Shown here: positions 17,805 through 25,438 of the stretch, in pieces
Position numbering within the stretch: position 1 is the stretch's first letter
Layout of the letters: each line of letters starts with the position of its first letter
DNA from: Tsukamurella sp. M9C
Lineage (GTDB): Bacteria > Actinomycetota > Actinomycetes > Mycobacteriales > Mycobacteriaceae
Assembly (NCBI RefSeq): GCF_020169415.1
Contig: NZ_JAIULG010000021.1
Span: 1 to 64,000, forward strand
Reading direction: 5' to 3'
Length of the DNA: 64,000 nucleotides
Notes under the pieces: model-generated
What the model saw: only the letters and a program-made list of their open reading frames with translations
The model's database searches: none
Told to the model about the DNA's origin: nothing
Translations under genes and position numbers: made by a program

Positions 17805-20687
17805 GTGGACGATCTGTTCCGCTTCGTACTGCTGCGTCCCGCCGACGCTCCGGATGCCACGGAGGTCAAGACCCTGGCCCCGCCGTCCCTCGACACCGCG
17901 CGCGGCGCCGGCGTCGCGCGCCGCCGGGCCGTCCAACTCCTGCGTCGGGACGATGCGCTGCGTCGCACCGACGACCTCGCCCACGCGGGCGCCGCCCTCG
18001 CCGTCGCCGCCGAGCTGGCCCGCGGCCCGCGGCCGGCGGAAGCCGTCCGCGCCGTCGTCGAGGCGATCACCGGAACCCCGGTGTCCGAGATCGTCGCCGA
18101 CGACGCCTTCGCCCGCGACGAGGGCCGTCTCGCCGACGTCCTGGTCGCGACGAAACTGGTCTCGGACTCCTCGGGGACCGATGCGCGGGCCCTTGCCACC
18201 GCCGCCCGCGGCTACGACGCCCTCCGCGCGCTGGCCGACGGCGCGGACCCGGTGGCGCTGCGGCCCTTGGCGATGCCGGCCTGGGGCGAACGGAATCACG
18301 CTGACGCCGGCGAGCGCGAACCGGCGGCCCCGGTCGACCGACCGCACGCCGCGACGACGGGGCCCGCCGCGCCCGCTGCGCCCACCGCGCCGTCGGTCAC
18401 CGAACCCGACCCGGCGACCGCGGAGGTCCAGCGCCTGGACGCGGCGCTGGCCGAGTTGGGCCGCCTGCGCGCGGGCGACTTCCTCATCGAGCGCGAGGTG
18501 CCTCGCGACGCCCCCGCGGCGGGTGACGTCCGCGAGGCGCGTGCCGCGCGGCCCGAGACCCGCGAGGGCAGGGAACCGACGCGTGAGCAGGTCAACCGAC
18601 CGTCCCCACGGTCCGCGGAGCTGCGGTCCCCGTGGCAGCTGTCGGAGACCACCGTCGGGCGGATCTCGTCCGCCGCCCGCGCGACGATCGCGAGCCTGGA
18701 CCTGGACCTCGCCACGGACGCGCTGCCGGCGGTGATGAGCAGGCTGCACGAGGCCCGCACCGAGCTGCTGACCGCCGCGGACGTCCGATTGACCACGGCG
18801 TCGAAGACGATCGTCGCGATCGGATCGTCGCTCCTCGGGACCGCGGCGTCCTCCGACTACGTCGGGGCGCCCGCCACCGCGATGCCGACCGGGCACGGCT
18901 CCATCCGGCCCGTCGGCATCGGCGATCTGCTCCTGGTCCGCCAGCACGTCCTGCGGTACGAGGGCGGCGAGGTCGGCCACATCGAGAACGTCCTCAAGAC
19001 CGAGCGCCTCAACCGCGAGACGCGCCGCCTGGACCGCACCGAGACGATGATCCTCACCGAGTCGGAGACCACCCGGGAGGACGAGCGCGACGTGCAGTCG
19101 ACGGACCGGTTCTCCCTCAAGCGTGAGACCAGCCAGACGCTCAAGCAGGACACAGAGTTCAAGGCCGGGGTCTCCGTCGACGCGAAGTACGGCCCGTTCG
19201 TCGAGGTCAAGGCCAACGCCGACTACAGCACCAAGAGTTCCAGCGAGGAGTCCGCCAAGCAGGCGTCCGAGTTCAGCAAGGACGTCGTCGCCCGGTCGGT
19301 GAGCAAGGTGATCGAGCGGGTGCTCGAGCGCCGTTCCACGACGACGATCAACGAGTTCGAGGAGAAGTACAGCCACGGCTTCGACAACACGACCGGCGGC
19401 GGCAACGTCAGCGGTGTGTACCAGTGGGTCGACAAGGTGATGCAGGCCCAGGTCTACAACTACGGCAAGCGCTTGTTGTTCGACGTGACGGTGCCGGAGC
19501 CGGGGACCGCTTTCATCACCGCGCAGAACGCGAACCCCGCGGAGGGGGAGCAGCTCAGCAAGCCCGTCCCGTTCACCCTCACCGCGGACCAGATCACCGA
19601 GGCCAACTACACGACATGGGCGCACCGGTACGACGTGACCGGCCTGGAGGCGCCGCCCCCGCCGATCCGCACCGTGGCCAAGGCCTTCGACGCCGTGGTC
19701 AACCAGTCGCCGTACGAGAGCTCCAAGTCCCAGGACCTGGCCATCGACGACGGCTACGTCGCCAAGTACGCGCTGTTCCAGTGCGGCTTCTGGTACTACC
19801 CGAACTCGGCGGCGTGGCACGTCATGATCGGCAGCAACTGGGTCGACGCCATCAACGGCGTCGGCTACGTCGACATGGCGGGCGAGGTCGGCTCGGTCTT
19901 GGTCGCCTACTTCGGCCACGGCATGCGGAACCTGGCCGCCACCGTCGAGATCTTCTGCGAGCGGACGCCGCGCGCCTACAAGGCGTGGCAGCTCAAGGCC
20001 CACGCGGCCATCACCCAGGGCTATCTCGCGAAGGTGCAGGCGTACGAGTCCGCGCTCGCGGAGGCGGCGGCCAAGGCCGGCGTGGTCATCTCCGGCCGCA
20101 ACCCCGGGTGGAACCAGCGCATCACGACCACGGAACTGCGCAAGCAGTGCCTGACCATGATCACCGCGCAGCACTTCGACGCGTTCGGCGCGCTGAGCCT
20201 CTCCGCCGAGGGCTATCCCCAGCCGCACCTCGCGCGGGCCGCCGCGCAGATGCCGTACGTGCGGTTCTTCGAGCAGGCCTTCGAGTGGGAGCACCTCGTG
20301 TACTTCTTCTACCCGTACTTCTGGGGCTGGAAGCCCGGCTGGTCGCACCGCATGCTGCTCGACGACGTCGATCCGCTCTTCGCGGACTTCCTCCGGGCCG
20401 GCGCCGCGCGCGTGGTCTTCCCCGTCCGCCCCGGTTTCGAGGCGGCGGTGCTCCACTACCTGGAGACCGGCGAGATCTGGAGCGGCGGACCGGCGCCCGA
20501 CGTCACCGATCCGCTGTACGTCCCGATCATCAAGGAGATCCAGGAGGCCACCGGCGCGCCCGGCAACGAGGTGCCCCAGGGCGAGCCGTGGCTCGTGCAC
20601 CTCCCGACGACCCTCGCCAAGCTCCGTCCGAACGACGACCTGCCGTCGTGGACGAAGGTCGGCGAGGACTGGCAGCCGGTCGACTGA
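17805..20687 (+). CDS. Large protein of unknown family, first gene of a two-gene unit
   Basis: 960 residues, no signal peptide and no family I can name. Residues 1-145 are helical and Arg/Ala-rich. About 150-270 is a Pro/Ala linker. A conserved-looking core starts near 365 with RPVGIGDLLLVRQHVLRYEGGEVGHIENVL, continues into a highly charged Ser/Thr-rich stretch (about 395-500) of long helices around GVSVDAKYGPFVEVKANADY, then HGFDNTTGGG and YQWVDKVMQAQVYNYGKRLL. The C-terminus has the aromatic patch YFFYPYFWGWKPGW and AGAARVVFPVRPGFEAAVLH. The amphipathic alternating segment resembles membrane-inserting or stalk regions, but this is speculation. GTG at 17805 has an AAAGGGG ribosome site. The next gene follows after 18 bases. 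Confidence 0.85.
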   Translation: MDDLFRFVLLRPADAPDATEVKTLAPPSLDTARGAGVARRRAVQLLRRDDALRRTDDLAHAGAALAVAAELARGPRPAEAVRAVVEAITGTPVSEIVADDAFARDEGRLADVLVATKLVSDSSGTDARALATAARGYDALRALADGADPVALRPLAMPAWGERNHADAGEREPAAPVDRPHAATTGPAAPAAPTAPSVTEPDPATAEVQRLDAALAELGRLRAGDFLIEREVPRDAPAAGDVREARAARPETREGREPTREQVNRPSPRSAELRSPWQLSETTVGRISSAARATIASLDLDLATDALPAVMSRLHEARTELLTAADVRLTTASKTIVAIGSSLLGTAASSDYVGAPATAMPTGHGSIRPVGIGDLLLVRQHVLRYEGGEVGHIENVLKTERLNRETRRLDRTETMILTESETTREDERDVQSTDRFSLKRETSQTLKQDTEFKAGVSVDAKYGPFVEVKANADYSTKSSSEESAKQASEFSKDVVARSVSKVIERVLERRSTTTINEFEEKYSHGFDNTTGGGNVSGVYQWVDKVMQAQVYNYGKRLLFDVTVPEPGTAFITAQNANPAEGEQLSKPVPFTLTADQITEANYTTWAHRYDVTGLEAPPPPIRTVAKAFDAVVNQSPYESSKSQDLAIDDGYVAKYALFQCGFWYYPNSAAWHVMIGSNWVDAINGVGYVDMAGEVGSVLVAYFGHGMRNLAATVEIFCERTPRAYKAWQLKAHAAITQGYLAKVQAYESALAEAAAKAGVVISGRNPGWNQRITTTELRKQCLTMITAQHFDAFGALSLSAEGYPQPHLARAAAQMPYVRFFEQAFEWEHLVYFFYPYFWGWKPGWSHRMLLDDVDPLFADFLRAGAARVVFPVRPGFEAAVLHYLETGEIWSGGPAPDVTDPLYVPIIKEIQEATGAPGNEVPQGEPWLVHLPTTLAKLRPNDDLPSWTKVGEDWQPVD

Positions 20688-20705
20688 GCGGGCGGGAGCG
20701 CCGAG

Positions 20706-21791
20706 ATGAAACAGGTCGTGTTGGTCGCGGGGGTCGACTACGAGTTCAAGGGCGTCGACTTCCGCCAACTGGCGGACAACCGTCGCCGCCTCCTCGAGCG
20801 CCGCAACACCGCGCGGGCCGACCTGCGCTTCGTGACGATGGACGTGCGGGCGGGGGAGATCGAGGTCCGCGACATCACGTTCCCCGGCGGCAAGCGCACG
20901 GAGGCCGTCACCAGCTCGAAGCCCTTCACCCCGGTGGGCCGCGCGAGCTACACGACGGTCGGCGGGCACACGCGGTTCAAGCCCGGGCAGTGGACCGTGA
21001 TGGGCATGCCCGAGGTGTACCGACGGGTGCAGGACATCGGTGCCGCCGCTCCCGGCACGCTGACCGAGCTGAGCATCTTCAGCCACGGTTGGATGGGCGG
21101 CCCGATCCTGGTCAACAGCGACGACGACCGCACCATCGAGCTGACCATCCCGAACCTGTTCGGCGCACCGTCGACGATGACGGTGCCGCTGACGGGCACG
21201 ATGCGGGATCCGGACGACAGGGACGCCCGGCCCCGGCTGGACTTCCAGCCCCCGACGACCGACGCGACGCAGCTGGACCTGTTCCGCAAGGCGTTCGCCG
21301 CCGACGGGGTGTCGTGGTTGTGGGGCTGCGCCTTCCCGAAGGTGGTACACCACACCTTGTGGGCCGTCGAGCAGGCCAAGGGCTACACCGGATCCGGGCT
21401 CGGCGGCGACGTGGTGCTCAAGCTCGACGCGGTGGTGGACGACGACGTGGACCTGCTCAACCAGCTCCTCACCGGGGTCCCCGGGTTCACCCCGTTCCGG
21501 CCCCGCAGCTCGACGGTGTCGGTCGCCTTCAAGTTCCTCAAGCACGCCTTCTGCCGCGCCAACCAGGCGTCCTACGCCGCGGCGCTCGCGGACGCGTCCC
21601 AGGCGGCGGTGCACGCCGCGCCGCTGGGGACGTACTCGGAGTACGACGTCGGCGGGGACAAGCTGATGAACGTCCACGGCGGCTTCACCGCGCACTTCAC
21701 GTTCTACAAGAACTATCTCGGATTCGCCTTCGATCCCGAGGGCCGACGGTACGCCGTCTACCGGCCGGGGCTCGCGTGTCCGGCCCCCTGA
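20706..21791 (+). CDS. Unknown protein with possible caspase-like His/Cys dyad, second gene of the unit
   Basis: 361 residues, unrecognised. TELSIFSHGWMGGPILV (His127-Gly128 at the end of a predicted strand) and GVSWLWGCAF (Cys208 at the end of another strand) resemble the His-Gly ... Cys arrangement of caspase/CHAT-type cysteine peptidases. An insert of about 45 residues separates them, and the fold assignment is only a hypothesis. Further His residues occur in VVHHTLW and NVHGGFTAHF. No signal peptide or membrane segment is seen. It is spaced 18 bases from the 960-residue gene and so co-transcribed. Its last 34 bases overlap the convergent CGNR gene. Confidence 0.82.
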   Translation: MKQVVLVAGVDYEFKGVDFRQLADNRRRLLERRNTARADLRFVTMDVRAGEIEVRDITFPGGKRTEAVTSSKPFTPVGRASYTTVGGHTRFKPGQWTVMGMPEVYRRVQDIGAAAPGTLTELSIFSHGWMGGPILVNSDDDRTIELTIPNLFGAPSTMTVPLTGTMRDPDDRDARPRLDFQPPTTDATQLDLFRKAFAADGVSWLWGCAFPKVVHHTLWAVEQAKGYTGSGLGGDVVLKLDAVVDDDVDLLNQLLTGVPGFTPFRPRSSTVSVAFKFLKHAFCRANQASYAAALADASQAAVHAAPLGTYSEYDVGGDKLMNVHGGFTAHFTFYKNYLGFAFDPEGRRYAVYRPGLACPAP

Positions 21792-22348
21792 GCGGGCGAT
21801 TCGTGCGCGGCGCTGAAGCGCGCCTTCTTCTCCTTGTTGCCGCAGGTGTTCATCTCGCACCAGCGGCGGCTACGACTGCGGCTGGTGTCGAAGAACGCCG
21901 CCCGGCAGGTCGGCGAGGCGCACAGCGCCCAGCGACCGGGCCGCTCGCCGGCGAGGAGCGTGATCGCGTCGCGGGCGATCACCCCGAGGGCGTCCGTGGT
22001 CTCGTCACCCGCGGTGAGGTCCCATCGTCCCTGCCGCTGCGGGGTCAGGACCAGCGCGGCCCGGCCCCGCGCGCTGCAGTCGTTGAGGACGCGGACTGCG
22101 CGCGGCGGGAGGGGCTCGTCGCGGGCGGCGGCGGTTGCGGCGCGGTGGATCGCCTCGCGCAGCTCGACGGCGCGGGCGAGGTCGTCGTCCGTGCACGCGA
22201 AGACGGCGAGCCCGACGACGGTGAACCAGTCAGCGAGGCGCTGCGGCGTGGGGATCCGCTCGAGCGGATCGCCGCAGCGTTCCGTGAGCGTCGCGGTGAA
22301 GCCGGTGGCGAGCTCGCTGCCGAGACGGAAGTCGGGGAACGGTCGCAT
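21758..22348 (-). CDS. CGNR zinc-finger / ABATE-domain regulator
   Basis: 196 residues. The N-terminal ABATE domain carries the conserved LADWF and LREAIHRA. The C-terminal CGNR zinc finger reads [22 protein letters not shown] then MNTCGNKEKKARF, with four Cys as zinc ligands and a basic DNA-contact segment. Members are thought to be transcriptional regulators, often beside stress or metabolic genes. The start ATG at 22348 gives MRPFPDFRLGSELA. It is divergent from the epoxide hydrolase gene, a plausible target (inference). Confidence 0.88.
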   Translation of the reverse strand: MRPFPDFRLGSELATGFTATLTERCGDPLERIPTPQRLADWFTVVGLAVFACTDDDLARAVELREAIHRAATAAARDEPLPPRAVRVLNDCSARGRAALVLTPQRQGRWDLTAGDETTDALGVIARDAITLLAGERPGRWALCASPTCRAAFFDTSRSRSRRWCEMNTCGNKEKKARFSAAHESPAQGAGHASPGR

Positions 22349-22449
22349 GGAACCACCATAGCCGGTTGTCACTCGGGGACTCACCGTGCTAGAACCGTCA
22401 TTGCCGGTTCAGAAGGAAGCCGGGTCGGGCAACGGTCAGGAGGTCTGTC

Positions 22450-23631
22450 ATGCCCCGCTCCGACGGAATCGAATCCTTCGACACGCACGCCGGCGAGGCC
22501 GAGCTCGGCGACCTCCGCGCACGGCTCGCCGCGGCGCGGCTCCCCGAGCCGGAGACCGTCTGCGGCGCACCGCCGGGGCGCGGTCGGTGGGCCCAGGGCG
22601 TCCCGCTCGCCGACCTCGTGGACCTCGTCGACTACTGGCGCACCGAGTACGACTGGCGGCTGTTCGAGGACCGCCTGCGCCGCATCGGTCAATTCCGCAC
22701 GATCGTCGACGGCCTCGGAATCCACTTCCTGCACCGGCGTTCCGCTCGGCCGGACGCGACACCGCTGATCCTGACCCACGGTTGGCCGGGCAGCGTCGCG
22801 GAGTTCGTCGACGTCGTGGCCGCACTGACCGACCCCGTCGACGACGGGGCGCCCGCGTTCCACGTCGTGATCCCGTCGCTCCCGGGGTTCGGCTTCAGCG
22901 ACAAGCCCTCGGCGCCCGGGTGGGGGACCGAGCGGATCGCGGCCGCATGGGTCGAGCTCATGGGCCGGCTCGGGTACCCGCGGTTCCTGGCGCACGGCGG
23001 GGACTGGGGCGGGAACATCACGACGGTGCTCGCGGGCCGCTTCCCGGACCACGTCCTCGGCATCCACACCACCTTCGCGGAGGGGCCGCCCGGCCTGACC
23101 ACCGAGGGCCTCACGCCGGTGGAGCGCGCATGGGCCGCGGAGACCGCGGACTTCTGGGCGAACCGCGCCGGCTACGCGAAGCAGCAGGCAACGCGCCCGC
23201 AGACCATCGGGTACTCGCTCGTCGACTCCCCGGTGGGGCTCCTCGCGTGGATCCTCGACAAGTTCGCCGAATGGTCGGACACCGAGGACAGCCCGTTCGA
23301 GACGATCTCGCGCGACCGGGTGCTGGACGACGTCACGCTGTACTGGCTGACGCGATCCGGCGCCTCCGCCGCGCGCATCTACGCCGAGAGCCACGCGGCG
23401 CTCGATCCGGCGCTCCGCGTCGACGTACCGGCGGCGATCACCATCTACCCGCGCGACATCGAGAAATACCCGCGCCCGTGGTCGGAGCAGCGCTACCGGC
23501 GCATCGTTCGGTGGTGGTCACCGGAACACGGAGGGCACTTCCCTTCCCTCGAGGTGCCCGATCTGTACGTTCAGGACCTGCGGGAGGGGCTCGCCGCAGT
23601 GCTCGCGGCGCATGGTGATCGCGTGGCGTGA
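22450..23631 (+). CDS. Epoxide hydrolase (microsomal type, alpha/beta hydrolase)
   Basis: 393 residues with the N-terminal epoxide hydrolase domain (LRARLAAARLPEP) followed by an alpha/beta-hydrolase core. Oxyanion hole HGWPGS is near residue 115 and nucleophile Asp lies in HGGDWGGN. The cap follows, and the catalytic His is in EHGGHFPSLE. It opens epoxides to vicinal diols; in actinobacteria these enzymes serve detoxification or terpenoid/xenobiotic catabolism. The ATG at 22450 has CAGGAGG about 7 bases upstream. The neighbouring CGNR regulator is divergent. Confidence 0.92.
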   Translation: MPRSDGIESFDTHAGEAELGDLRARLAAARLPEPETVCGAPPGRGRWAQGVPLADLVDLVDYWRTEYDWRLFEDRLRRIGQFRTIVDGLGIHFLHRRSARPDATPLILTHGWPGSVAEFVDVVAALTDPVDDGAPAFHVVIPSLPGFGFSDKPSAPGWGTERIAAAWVELMGRLGYPRFLAHGGDWGGNITTVLAGRFPDHVLGIHTTFAEGPPGLTTEGLTPVERAWAAETADFWANRAGYAKQQATRPQTIGYSLVDSPVGLLAWILDKFAEWSDTEDSPFETISRDRVLDDVTLYWLTRSGASAARIYAESHAALDPALRVDVPAAITIYPRDIEKYPRPWSEQRYRRIVRWWSPEHGGHFPSLEVPDLYVQDLREGLAAVLAAHGDRVA

Positions 23632-23682
23632 CGTCGGCGGATCTCGGGGCGGATCAAACCCTCCGCGCTGCACACTGGACGC

Positions 23683-24726
23683 ATGACTCGGTGGGTGCTG
23701 CACGTCGACATGGACCAGTTCCTGGCCGCGATCGAGATGCAGCGCCGCCCCGAGCTCATGGGTCTCCCCGTGGTCGTCGGCGGACGCGGCGACCCGACCG
23801 AGCGGGCCGTCGTGTCCACGGCGTCGTACGAGGCCCGCGCGTTCGGCATCCGGTCCGGCATGCCGCTGCGCACCGCGGCCAAGCGATGTCCCGACGCCGT
23901 CTTCCTCCCCGTGGATTTCCCGGTCTACGAACAGGTGTCCGCCGAGGTGATGCGCACGCTACGGGCCCTCCCCGACGCGTCCGTGCAGGTCCTGGGGTGG
24001 GACGAGGCCTTCGTCGGGCTGGACACGGAGGACCCGGCCGCGGCGGCCGCCGCCATCCAGCGCGCGGTGCTCAGCGCGACCGGCCTGCACTGCTCGATCG
24101 GGATCGGCGACACCACCGTGCGAGCGAAGAACGCCACCGACCTCGGCAAGCCGCGCGGCGTCTTCCGGCTCACCAGGGGGAACTGGCTCGCGGTGATGGG
24201 CGAGCGGCCCACGCGCGAGCTGTGGGGGATCGGATCACGCTTGTCCCAGCGGCTGGCCGGCCTGGGCATCAGCACGGTGGCGGACCTGGCCGCCGCCGAC
24301 GCGACCGCCCTGGCAGCGGAGTTCGGGCCGCGCACCGGCCCCTACCTCCTGGGGTTGGGGCGCGGCGCGGGTCCCGACCGGGTGGACGAGACGCCGTGGG
24401 TCGCGCGCGCCCACGGGCACGAGCGGACCTTCCAGGAGGATCTGGTGACACCCGAGCAGGTCCGCGGCGCGCTGGACGAGCTCGCGGGCGCAGTCGTGGC
24501 GGACCTGCGCGCGGAGGCCCGCCCGTGCATGCGCGTGCACCTGAAGGTGCGGTTCGCGCCGTTCTTCACCGTCAACCGCGTGCGCAAGCTGCCCGAGCCG
24601 ACGTTCGATCCGGCGAGCATCGCCGACACCGCCGAGGCGCTGTACCGGGCCCTCGACGACGATCGCCCGGTACGGCTGTTGGGCGTGCGCGGCGAGATGG
24701 TGCCGCCGGAGGGCGGCTACCCCTGA
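23683..24726 (+). CDS. dinB2: Y-family DNA polymerase IV, DinB2 type
   Basis: 347 residues. The first catalytic motif is HVDMDQFLAAIE (Asp9, Asp11) and the second is GWDEAFVGL in place of the usual SIDEA, as in mycobacterial DinB2. Position 14, normally an aromatic steric gate, is Leu. In M. smegmatis DinB2 the same Leu14 permits ribonucleotide incorporation. The little-finger domain ends at VRLLGVRGEMVPPEGGYP without a beta-clamp-binding peptide. The role is error-prone or ribonucleotide-tolerant translesion/repair synthesis. The ATG lies six bases after CACACT, a weak -10, so the mRNA may be leaderless; no LexA box is visible. Confidence 0.9.
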   Translation: MTRWVLHVDMDQFLAAIEMQRRPELMGLPVVVGGRGDPTERAVVSTASYEARAFGIRSGMPLRTAAKRCPDAVFLPVDFPVYEQVSAEVMRTLRALPDASVQVLGWDEAFVGLDTEDPAAAAAAIQRAVLSATGLHCSIGIGDTTVRAKNATDLGKPRGVFRLTRGNWLAVMGERPTRELWGIGSRLSQRLAGLGISTVADLAAADATALAAEFGPRTGPYLLGLGRGAGPDRVDETPWVARAHGHERTFQEDLVTPEQVRGALDELAGAVVADLRAEARPCMRVHLKVRFAPFFTVNRVRKLPEPTFDPASIADTAEALYRALDDDRPVRLLGVRGEMVPPEGGYP

Positions 24727-24730
24727 TCGA

Positions 24731-25336
24731 CTACCAGCCCCGCTCGCGCCACTCCGCCAGGTGCGGGCGCTCGGCACCGATTGTCGTGCCCTTGCCGTGG
24801 CCGGGGTGCACGACGGTGTCGTCGTCGAAGCGGTCGAAGAGCTTCGTGGTGACGTCGGCGTAGAGACGGTCGAAGTCGCCGGGCTGCCAGGTCTTGCCCA
24901 CGCCGCCCGGGAAGAGGCAGTCGCCGGTGAACAGGTGGACGGGGGCACCGTCGAACTCGGGGCGCAGGGCGAGCGCGATGGAACCGGGGGTGTGGCCGAC
25001 GAGCTCGATGACGTCGAAGGTGAGATCGCCCACGGTGAGCACCTCGCCGTCCGACAGAGTGCGGTCGGTGGGAGCGTCGATGCCCACGGCGTCGTTGACG
25101 CCGGCCGCCGCGGGCACGCCGAGACCCTCGCGGACCTCGGTCAGCGCGTACCAATGGTCCAGGTGGCGGTGGGTGGTGACGATCAGCTCGACGCCGCCGG
25201 TCTCCCGCGCGACCTCGAGGATCTTCTCGGCCTCATTGGCGGCGTCGATGAGGAGCGTGCGCCCGGAGGAATCACTCACCAGGTAGACGTTGTTGTCCAT
25301 ACCGCCGACGGAAATCTGCTTGATCGTGGTGGTCAC
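24731..25336 (-). CDS. MBL-fold metallo-hydrolase (glyoxalase II-like)
   Basis: 201 residues. The metal-binding motif is THRHLDHW (an HxHxDH variant with Arg at x), followed by GHTPGSIAL, FTGDCLFPGG and a final PGHGKGT, i.e. all later ligands. These enzymes hydrolyse thioesters or related small substrates at a dinuclear metal centre. The GTG at 25336 is chosen because upstream codons to 25387 run through the uvrA promoter. The position divergent from uvrA matches Rv1637c in M. tuberculosis. The substrate is unknown. Confidence 0.88.
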   Translation of the reverse strand: MTTTIKQISVGGMDNNVYLVSDSSGRTLLIDAANEAEKILEVARETGGVELIVTTHRHLDHWYALTEVREGLGVPAAAGVNDAVGIDAPTDRTLSDGEVLTVGDLTFDVIELVGHTPGSIALALRPEFDGAPVHLFTGDCLFPGGVGKTWQPGDFDRLYADVTTKLFDRFDDDTVVHPGHGKGTTIGAERPHLAEWRERGW

Positions 25337-25364
25337 GGCCTCGACGCTACCGCGCGGCGAAAAC

Positions 25365-25387
25365 TTGTCGGTGCGGTTGCCTAGCAT
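25365..25387 (+). promoter_or_regulatory. PafBC-type DNA-damage promoter of uvrA
   Basis: TTGTCGGTG (25365-25373), eight bases, TAGCAT (25382-25387) matches the RecA-independent damage promoter exactly. Unlike uvrB, it leaves a leader of about 45 bases that contains GAGGGG before the GTG start. Confidence 0.9.
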
Positions 25388-25438
25388 TGACGAGGGCCCG
25401 CGCTGTGGGCCTGCAATGAGTCAGATGAGGGGATCACG

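Noticed and set aside
16446..21860. A 1804-codon open frame on the minus strand
   Set aside because: Only its last 386 codons are real (FAD monooxygenase). The rest is antisense to the two-gene unit, with the low-complexity Arg/Gly/Val-rich composition of a G+C shadow frame.
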